DNA of 9,128 nucleotides from contig JAHBAP020000235.1 in NCBI GenBank assembly GCA_018500005.2, positions 1 through 9,128 of the forward strand, written 5' to 3'. This stretch comes from Mycobacterium sp. GTDB taxonomy: Bacteria; Actinomycetota; Actinomycetes; Mycobacteriales; Mycobacteriaceae. Below, piece after piece: positions 1-4,455 of this stretch; the first letter of the stretch is position 1, and each line of letters begins with the position of its first letter. The notes below the pieces were generated by a model. That model saw only the letters and a program-made list of their open reading frames with translations, was not told the origin of the DNA and ran no database searches. Both the position numbers and the translations under genes were made by a program.

Positions 1-208
1 ACGCGATGGCCCACCCCGAAGCCCTCACCGACACACCCGGCACAGCCCGGACATGGTCAACCTCAAGCCCGAAACCCCACCACCCCAAGGGACTTACCCA
101 GAAACACAGGTTGTTCGCGACTCAACCGAGCGAGCAGACCCCTGCCAGTGCCCGGCGACTGCGGGTGCCCTCCGGTGGAAACCAACACACGAAGCGCTCC
201 GTTCACGA

Positions 209-220
209 GTTACATGTAAC
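209..220. promoter_or_regulatory. Perfect 12-bp palindrome, candidate MazE(F) operator
   Basis: GTTACATGTAAC equals its own reverse complement and ends 9 bp before the antitoxin ATG at 230. It overlaps the likely -10 box at 217-222. Type II antitoxins commonly repress their own operon by binding a palindrome over the promoter, so the position suits an autoregulatory operator. The palindrome is read directly; its role is inferred. No second copy was noticed in the window. Confidence 0.5.
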
Positions 221-222
221 AT
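217..222 (+). promoter_or_regulatory. Candidate -10 box of a leaderless antitoxin-toxin promoter
   Basis: TAACAT fits the actinobacterial TANNNT -10 pattern. Its last base is 8 nt before the ATG at 230, so transcription would begin at or next to the start codon and give a leaderless mRNA. This agrees with the absence of a purine-rich ribosome binding site before the ATG. No convincing -35 hexamer is seen about 17 bp upstream, which is common in mycobacterial promoters. The assignment is inferred from spacing. Confidence 0.4.
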
Positions 223-229
223 TTCGTTC

Positions 230-457
230 ATGGCCAACCGTGACGTGGGAAAGCGGGTCGCCGAACACCGAGTTCGACTACGCGAGCAGGGACTGCGCCC
301 CCTCCAAATTTGGGTCCCCGACACACGGGCCCCTGAATTTGCCGAGGAGGCTCATCGTCAATCGGCTTTGGCCGCTGCTGTTAGCACCGCAGGCGACGAC
401 CAGGACTTCGTGGACGCCATCTCTCAATTCAACGACGAAGACTTCGATAACTCGTGA
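230..457 (+). CDS. mazE: MazE-like antitoxin (DUF3018 family)
   Basis: A 75-residue protein recognised as a DUF3018 / antitoxin MazE-like protein. It has a basic N-terminus (MANRDVGKRVAEHR), then the family hallmark LRPLQIWVPDTRAPEFAEEAHRQ-type segment, here at about residues 22-43, and an acidic C-terminal tail (DDQDFVDAISQFNDEDFDNS). In this family the N-terminal part is expected to bind DNA and the acidic tail to bind and block the MazF toxin. The frame is open back to the left edge of the window, but ATG 230 is chosen because homologs begin at about this point and the upstream residues look non-coding. Its stop overlaps the GTG start of the next gene (GTGA, 454-457), which implies translational coupling. 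A 12-bp palindrome just upstream suggests autoregulation. I am confident of the family, less of any subtype. Confidence 0.85.
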   Translation: MANRDVGKRVAEHRVRLREQGLRPLQIWVPDTRAPEFAEEAHRQSALAAAVSTAGDDQDFVDAISQFNDEDFDNS

Positions 458-783
458 AACGTGGCGAACTCTGGACCGCCTCGGCCGGCCAGGGTTACGC
501 GGGCAAGCCCCGGCCGGTCCTGATCGTCCAGGATGACCGATTCGACGCTACTGACTCCATAACTTTCTGCCCGCTGACCACTACGGTGGCCGATATCCCA
601 CTACTACGAATCCCATTGCAGCCCAACGTGACAAACGGACTAGCTGTCCCGAGCAGCATCATGATCGACAAGATCACCACGGCCCACAGGTCGAAATTGG
701 GCCAACCCATCGGCAAGATATCGACGACTGAGATGCTCCAGCTGGAGCGCGGGCTACTTGTCTACTTCGGCATGACCGGCTGA
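454..783 (+). CDS. mazF: MazF/PemK-family endoribonuclease toxin
   Basis: A 109-residue protein, the usual MazF length. It begins MKRGELWTASAGQGYAGKPRPVL-like, i.e. the RGelW opening strand, the glycine-rich loop and the K-P-R-P segment (R20, the conserved MazF arginine). Next come ITFCPLTT (residues 36-43, with the conserved Thr pair of the active-site region) and a typical IDKI strand (71-74). MazF toxins cut single-stranded mRNA or rRNA at short sequence motifs and halt growth; the cognate antitoxin binds across the dimer. The start is GTG at 454, overlapping the antitoxin stop by 4 nt, with no strong ribosome binding site, so translation probably depends on the upstream gene. The ORF is full length with no frameshift and looks functional. 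Target sequence specificity cannot be read from the sequence. Confidence 0.9.
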   Translation: MKRGELWTASAGQGYAGKPRPVLIVQDDRFDATDSITFCPLTTTVADIPLLRIPLQPNVTNGLAVPSSIMIDKITTAHRSKLGQPIGKISTTEMLQLERGLLVYFGMTG

Positions 784-792
784 ATGGCCCAA

Positions 793-865
793 CGCTTCCA
801 ATGAATTCAGCCTCGCGGACACGAGGTCCGCATCGTTGGTCTTCGGTATTTGTCAATTGGAAGCG
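793..865. repeat. 10-bp inverted repeat downstream of mazF
   Basis: CGCTTCCAAT (793-802) is exactly complementary to ATTGGAAGCG (856-865), with 53 bp between. A smaller hairpin sits inside at 815-831: GCGGAC, loop ACGAG, GTCCGC. It begins 10 bp after the mazF stop, in the gap between two converging genes, so it may end transcription or protect a 3' end. There is no U-run as in a classic intrinsic terminator. A chance match of this size cannot be excluded. Confidence 0.35.
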
Positions 866-868
866 GAA

Positions 869-885
869 CGTACAGCTGCTGTACG
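869..885. terminator. Short stem-loop between converging mazF and acetyltransferase genes
   Basis: CGTACAG, loop CTG, CTGTACG forms a perfect 7-bp stem. It lies midway in the convergent gap, 86 bp after the mazF stop and 39 bp after the acetyltransferase stop, where a bidirectional terminator is expected. No T-tract follows on either side, so the terminator role is tentative; actinobacterial terminators often lack one. Confidence 0.35.
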
Positions 886-923
886 GTCGAGAGCCTTCCG
901 ACACCAGGTCGCGCGGTCGCAGC

Positions 924-1517
924 TCACTCGGTTGATGATCTGGCCTGGCCTTCGCCGAACTCGAAGGCGAGGAAGTGGAATTGCCGGCCGTTGGCGTCGA
1001 AAACGGCGAGCGACTGGGCGCCGAGTTTGGTGGTGGTGGTGTGCAGTGACCGCGGGTTGTCCGCGGCGACGAAGAGCACGGCCACGTCGAACCGGTCACG
1101 GTATGCCTGCAGTGTTGCCGCATGAAGCGCCGAGTAGACCCCGTTGCCCCGCAGTTCCTCGGCGATACAGACCGGCCCGTGGACGGCAAATCGCCGCCGT
1201 GCGATCGGTGTTCCGTTTACCTCAATCGTCTCGGTGAGATCGAGCAAGCGTTTGAGCGGCTCCGGCAGGCCGGGCTCGGCCGGGTCCGGCGGTGGAATGA
1301 CGACCATGAAGCCAGCGACGTCGTCCTCCTCGGTCACGGCGATGTGGACTCCGCCGCCCTCGATGACCCGAGACCACCACTGCGGCGGGTGAAGTACCGA
1401 TATGAAGCCGTTTCTACGTTCGGCCGGATCGAGGTTGTCGATGTAGTACCGGCTCTCTAGTGCCGTCAGCCCCGGGATATCGTCTCCGGTCGCCGGCCTT
1501 ATGCGCGGAATTGCCAC
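924..1517 (-). CDS. GNAT-family N-acetyltransferase
   Basis: A 197-residue protein with the GNAT layout. It opens with IRPATGDDIPGLTALE (residues 6-21), typical of the first strand and helix. Residues 66-75 form the central strand DVAGFMVVIP. Motif A spans about 112-131, with the acetyl-CoA pyrophosphate-binding turn ELRGNGV (R123-G-N-G126). The late motif N154-P-R-S157 ... LGA (165-167) binds CoA in this superfamily. It would transfer an acetyl group from acetyl-CoA to an amine; the substrate cannot be told. The segment between strands (about 74-110, proline-rich then ETIEVNGTPIARRRF) is an insertion that may form the acceptor pocket. GTG 1517 is chosen because it sits right before the family start; no clear ribosome binding site precedes it. 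It converges on the toxin-antitoxin pair and is divergent from galE. Confidence 0.8.
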   Translation of the reverse strand: MAIPRIRPATGDDIPGLTALESRYYIDNLDPAERRNGFISVLHPPQWWSRVIEGGGVHIAVTEEDDVAGFMVVIPPPDPAEPGLPEPLKRLLDLTETIEVNGTPIARRRFAVHGPVCIAEELRGNGVYSALHAATLQAYRDRFDVAVLFVAADNPRSLHTTTTKLGAQSLAVFDANGRQFHFLAFEFGEGQARSSTE

Positions 1518-1772
1518 CGGAGGATGGTGTCAGATCCGACCGGTCGCACCGGTGGAATCGGCGGTACCGACACCAGGCTGTTCTTAGATCACCGCGGCCC
1601 GCGATCCTCCACGCTTTTGCCGGGCTCTGCGCCACAGGCGAAGTCCGACACGCGACGGTGCCGGAATGCTCCGGAAGTTATCTCGAGTCGGGGTGTCGAC
1701 GATCCGGTCCAAGGCCCCACGACTGAACCACGGGATATCGCTGTGTGAGCCCCTACTTGTTGGCCATGACTG

Positions 1773-1789
1773 GAACACTGTGGGTGTTC
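1773..1789. promoter_or_regulatory. GAACAC-N5-GTGTTC dyad upstream of galE
   Basis: A 6-bp inverted repeat with a 5-bp centre, about 90 bp before the galE start. The size and spacing would suit a dimeric regulator. It is not a LexA box: the GAAC and GTTC halves are 9 bp apart, not the 4 bp expected of the actinobacterial SOS box. A functional role is speculative. Confidence 0.2.
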
Positions 1790-1862
1790 GGTGACGAAGC
1801 CGTCGCCGACTGCACCCGATTCCGGGCCGGGCTTGGCTGGACACGGGGACTCGGCTGACAAC

Positions 1863-1869
1863 AAGGGAG
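1863..1869 (+). promoter_or_regulatory. galE ribosome binding site
   Basis: AAGGGAG matches the anti-Shine-Dalgarno complement and lies 9 nt before ATG 1879. It fixes the start of galE at that ATG rather than at GTG 1871, which is out of frame. Confidence 0.7.
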
Positions 1870-1878
1870 CGTGGATCG

Positions 1879-2895
1879 ATGGCAGTCCTGGTCACCGGCG
1901 GGGCCGGCTACATCGGAAGCCATACCGTCGTTCAACTCATCGAAGCGGGCATCGACCCTGTCATCATCGACAATTTCGACAACTCCAAACCCGCCGTACT
2001 GGATCGGATCGAACAGATCACCGGGACCCGTCCGATCTGCGTCCGAGGCGACATCCGCGACCGACCCCTGTTGGACCGGATCTTCGCCGAATATGACATC
2101 GACTCGGTGATCCACTTCGCCGGGCTCAAAGCCGTCGGGGAATCGGTTGCCAAGCCGATCGAGTACTACGACGACAACGTCGGCGGCACCATCGTTCTGG
2201 TCGAGGCCATGCAGGACGCCGGCGTGCGGACCATCGTGTTCAGCTCCTCGGCGACGGTATACGGCGACCCGGCCGCAGTGCCCATCCGGGAGGATTTTCC
2301 GCTCAGTGCAACCAACCCGTACGGCCGCACCAAGTTGATGGTCGAACAGATCCTGTCGGATCTCTCTGTGGCACAGACTGATTGGTCCGTATGCCTGCTG
2401 CGCTACTTCAATCCGGTCGGGGCGCACCGCAGCGGCCTGATCGGTGAGGACCCGTCCGGCGTCCCGAACAACCTGATGCCGTTCATCGCCCAGGTGGCCG
2501 TCGGCCGGCGTGATCGTCTAAACGTGTTCGGTGATGACTACCCGACCCCGGACGGTACCGGGGTGCGCGACTACATCCACGTCGTCGACCTCGCCGAGGG
2601 CCATCTCGCGGCGCTGCGGTACAGCATCGGACGGCCCGGCCGCCACGTTTTCAACCTGGGTACCGGCCGGGGCACCAGCGTGCTGGAACTGCTGCACGCC
2701 TTCGAACTTGCCGCCGGAAGGCAGATCCCGTACCAGATCGTCGCCCGCCGGCCGGGCGATATCGCCGAGTGCTGGGCCGATCCGGCACGCGCGGCCGCGG
2801 ACCTGGACTGGCGGGCGCTGCGCACCGTCGAGGATATGACGTCCTCGGCGTGGAAGTGGCAGACGATGAACCCGGACGGTTACCCGCAGGAATAG
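1879..2895 (+). CDS. galE: UDP-glucose 4-epimerase
   Basis: A 338-residue extended short-chain dehydrogenase, the same length as E. coli GalE. The NAD-binding Rossmann motif TGGAGYIG is at residues 6-13, and DNFDNS (31-36) follows the second strand. The catalytic Ser lies in SSSATVYG (122-129), and the YxxxK pair is Y148/K152 in NPYGRTK. Typical GalE segments RYFNPVGAH, a DPSG.PNNLMPF stretch and the DGTGVRDYIHV block complete the fold. It interconverts UDP-glucose and UDP-galactose through a 4-keto intermediate with tightly bound NAD, in the cytoplasm. This supplies UDP-Gal for cell-wall or capsular polysaccharide; in mycobacteria and relatives the galactan of arabinogalactan needs it. Start ATG 1879 has a good ribosome binding site. 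It appears monocistronic and converges on the cyanophycin operon. All key residues are present, so an active enzyme is expected. Confidence 0.95.
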   Translation: MAVLVTGGAGYIGSHTVVQLIEAGIDPVIIDNFDNSKPAVLDRIEQITGTRPICVRGDIRDRPLLDRIFAEYDIDSVIHFAGLKAVGESVAKPIEYYDDNVGGTIVLVEAMQDAGVRTIVFSSSATVYGDPAAVPIREDFPLSATNPYGRTKLMVEQILSDLSVAQTDWSVCLLRYFNPVGAHRSGLIGEDPSGVPNNLMPFIAQVAVGRRDRLNVFGDDYPTPDGTGVRDYIHVVDLAEGHLAALRYSIGRPGRHVFNLGTGRGTSVLELLHAFELAAGRQIPYQIVARRPGDIAECWADPARAAADLDWRALRTVEDMTSSAWKWQTMNPDGYPQE

Positions 2896-2916
2896 CTTCC
2901 TTGATCTGGCCGCCAT

Positions 2917-2938
2917 ACCCGTCCGGCTGCCGGGTTTC
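2917..2938. terminator. Candidate bidirectional terminator between galE and the cyanophycin operon
   Basis: The 46-bp gap between two converging stop codons (2895 and 2942) holds ACCCG (2917-2921) and CGGGT (2931-2935), with a nested CCGG-CTG-CCGG, followed by TTTCCCC on the + strand. The hairpin is GC-rich but short and the T-run has only three bases. The position supports termination; the structure is only fair. Confidence 0.35.
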
Positions 2939-2941
2939 CCC

Positions 2942-4105
2942 TCAATCCGAAAGCAGATTGCCCGTTCGGCTATCCAGGGGAATCTCGCCGGCGATCTTGC
3001 CGAGCACACGTCCCGGCCAGGCATAAGGCTGGCTGTGGCGGGCAAAGAGCCGCCCGTCGGTCTCGGCCAGCAGTTCGGTCTCTTCGCCGAGCGGGTCGAT
3101 CACCGTGGCGACGAGGTCGCCCGTGTGGACCCAATCGCCCAGCCGACGGCGATAGGCGACGAGCCCCGTGACGGGCGAGCGCAGTTGCGCCATCGCAGTC
3201 AGCGGCGTGGCGCGGCAGGACAAGCGCGGGCGCCCGCCCGACCCATCGACAAAGCCGCGTCCCTCCAACATGCGCAGCAGTGCCAAGGCCTGATCGGCGG
3301 CGCGTTCGGGATCGACATCGTCGTTGCTGCCCATTTCCAGCGTGGCGGCCAGGCATGCCGGCGGAATGGGCAGACCGGGATGGTTCGCCGCCAGCGTCCA
3401 CCATGGACTGGAGCAGGCCTCATCGAAGGGGTAACCGCCCGACACCTCGGACAGCAGCACCGCGCGCGCATCGATCGCCGCGGCGATGTCCTCAGCCGCG
3501 GGCCACAACGCGGGGCCGACATACATGTGCGGTTCGGCCTCGTTATCGGCGTGAAGATCGAGCACGAGGTCGGCGTCGTGGGCGAGCGTCAGTAACCGGT
3601 GGCGCAGATGTGCCAATGCGCCGTCGGGCTGCATCGCGGTAAGCCGCGCTGACATCGCGGCCCGAATCGTGTCGACGTTGCACGCCGCGTCCGGCCCCAG
3701 CGACAACTCCCCGAGGTCTGACAGATCGGCATAGTTCCGGTTGAAGTTCTCCCCGGTGCCGCTTTCGAGTCGACCAGACAGGAAGCTGGTTTCGGTTTGC
3801 GTCAGGCCGATCGGGTTGGCCTGTGGCACCAGCAGGATTTCACCGCGGATGGCGCCGCGCGCTTCCGCTTCGGCTAAATGCCCGGCCAGGATGCGCAAGA
3901 CCAACATGCCGGGGAACTCGTCGGCGTGCAGCCCGGCTTGCAAGTAGGCCTTCCGGCCCTTGTTCGGTTCAATTCCCCGGTCGCTGCGCTCCTGCCCGCC
4001 GGGTTCAATTCCCCGGTCGCTGCGCTCCTGCCCGCCGGGTGCACCGAAGCGCAGGACGGTCAGGCGATGCGGCGAGCCCGGCAGGTCGTGCTCCTGGCGC
4101 AGCAC
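2942..4105 (-). CDS. M14/AstE-aspartoacylase-type zinc hydrolase of the cyanophycin operon
   Basis: A 387-residue protein from GTG 4105 resembling the succinylglutamate desuccinylase/aspartoacylase branch of M14 metallopeptidases. Zinc ligands fit H60 and E63 in LHADEFPG and H185 in DLHADNE. NFNRNY (120-125) supplies the usual substrate-carboxylate Arg/Asn, and E257 in ATLEMGS fits the catalytic Glu. Residues about 307-377 form a beta-rich C-terminal domain (SPVTGLVAYRR...GDWVHTGDLVA), as in aspartoacylases. These enzymes cleave amide bonds next to an aspartyl, glutamyl or C-terminal residue. As the last gene after cphA and a cyanophycinase it may hydrolyse beta-Asp-Arg or a similar amide; that is inference. 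Oddity: residues 24-47 are two copies of GGQERSDRGIEP in a loop before the HxxE motif. GTG 4105 lies 4 nt after the upstream stop. GTG 4174 would add 23 residues but overlap that gene by 65 nt, so it is less likely. Confidence 0.8.
   Translation of the reverse strand: MLRQEHDLPGSPHRLTVLRFGAPGGQERSDRGIEPGGQERSDRGIEPNKGRKAYLQAGLHADEFPGMLVLRILAGHLAEAEARGAIRGEILLVPQANPIGLTQTETSFLSGRLESGTGENFNRNYADLSDLGELSLGPDAACNVDTIRAAMSARLTAMQPDGALAHLRHRLLTLAHDADLVLDLHADNEAEPHMYVGPALWPAAEDIAAAIDARAVLLSEVSGGYPFDEACSSPWWTLAANHPGLPIPPACLAATLEMGSNDDVDPERAADQALALLRMLEGRGFVDGSGGRPRLSCRATPLTAMAQLRSPVTGLVAYRRRLGDWVHTGDLVATVIDPLGEETELLAETDGRLFARHSQPYAWPGRVLGKIAGEIPLDSRTGNLLSD
3967..4041. repeat. 36-bp tandem repeat, two copies, inside the zinc hydrolase gene
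   Basis: Two identical 36-bp units (3967-4002 and 4003-4038) plus three bases of a third. The unit starts GGTTCAATTCCCC on the + strand and includes GTCGCTGCGCTCCTGCC. At 36 bp it keeps the reading frame and encodes GGQERSDRGIEP twice on the - strand. The arginine- and aspartate-rich, low-hydrophobicity product is unlike the surrounding protein. The GAGCGCAGCGACCGG core resembles short dispersed repeats I recall from mycobacterial genomes, but that is memory, not a search. Confidence 0.9.
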
Positions 4106-4109
4106 GGGC

Positions 4110-4436
4110 CTAATCCGCCTGGCCCACTCCGCCGTTCGGAAGTACGAACAGCTCCGTCTCGTAATAGGCCGCACAGGCGGCGTGCAGGCGATCTTTCAGC
4201 TTGCCCTCCGAAGCCAGCGCCCCGGCGACCAAACGATGGCCGGGTGGCATCTCGCGCAGTTCGATCCGCTGCTCGTCGAGAAAGGCCGTCACGCCGGGTT
4301 CGCCAAGTTCCGGCAGCGCAATGGCGGCCTCGATGACGGCGAGCGGCGAGGTGCAGCCCGGCCCCTCGGCGACGATCGCCGCCGCTTTCTCCGCATCGGA
4401 AAGCAGCGCTGCGAGGGTGTTTCCATCGAAATACAT
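4110..4436 (-). CDS. Small PIN-like (VapC-like) protein of unknown role
   Basis: A 108-residue ORF. ATG 4436 is favoured because AGAAGGA lies just before it at good spacing; GTG 4472 would overlap the cyanophycinase gene. The start MYFDGNTLAALL and the segment CTSPLAVIEAAIAL (residues 28-41) resemble a VapC/PIN ribonuclease, where D4 and E36 would be the first two metal-binding acids. The later EQRIELREMPPGHRLVAGAL stretch (55-74) also fits the PIN order of strand and helix. The third acidic block, normally F/L-GDC followed by a helix, is replaced by RLHAACAAYY (83-92), and the protein ends sooner than most VapC proteins. It has no adjacent antitoxin. It lies 19 nt after the cyanophycinase stop and 4 nt before the hydrolase start, so it belongs to the operon. 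It may be an inactive, repurposed or decaying PIN protein, or a different fold; the family call is weak, the gene itself is likely real. Confidence 0.6.
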   Translation of the reverse strand: MYFDGNTLAALLSDAEKAAAIVAEGPGCTSPLAVIEAAIALPELGEPGVTAFLDEQRIELREMPPGHRLVAGALASEGKLKDRLHAACAAYYETELFVLPNGGVGQAD

Positions 4437-4448
4437 GATGTCCTTCTT
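4437..4448 (-). promoter_or_regulatory. Ribosome binding site deciding the start of the PIN-like ORF
   Basis: Read on the - strand this is AAGAAGGACATC followed by ATG. The AAGGA core is about 5 nt from ATG 4436, which favours that start over GTG 4472. Confidence 0.6.
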
Positions 4449-4455
4449 TCCAGTT

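Larger units (their letters stand above)
1518..1878. other. Gene-free gap between divergent acetyltransferase and galE
   Basis: These 361 bp must hold the promoters of two divergent genes. Short open frames exist on both strands, but they have no recognisable domain or family resemblance and look like GC-driven chance frames. One 6-bp dyad (1773-1789) and the galE ribosome binding site (1863-1869) are the only structures I can point to. No convincing -35/-10 pair was found for either gene, and no RNA gene was recognised. Confidence 0.5.

Noticed and set aside
53..229. Upstream extension of the antitoxin to ATG 53
   Set aside because: The frame is open but the extra 59 residues are proline-rich and unlike the family. 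Relatives start near MANRD, and the palindrome and -10 box would fall inside the gene.
1..229. A gene remnant or mobile element at the left edge
   Set aside because: All three + frames are open for a while, but none gives a recognisable family, and no inverted repeats or transposase motifs are seen.
1773..1789. LexA/SOS box before galE
   Set aside because: GAAC and GTTC are 9 bp apart, not 4, and the flanking TCGAAC/GTTCGA context is missing.
1753..2427. A 224-codon open frame on the - strand opposite galE
   Set aside because: It is antisense to the Rossmann and catalytic motifs of galE and its translation has no recognisable family features.
4001..4016. A tRNA T-arm-like GGG-TTCAATT-CCC in the 36-bp repeat
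   Set aside because: No matching acceptor, D or anticodon arms flank it, one stem pair fails, and it lies in a coding frame in both copies. Not a tRNA.
4110..4174. A 65-nt overlap between the PIN-like ORF and the zinc hydrolase as an unusual coding overlap
   Set aside because: It depends on using GTG 4174. GTG 4105 gives a 4-nt gap and a protein starting near the family's usual N-terminus, so the overlap is probably not real.
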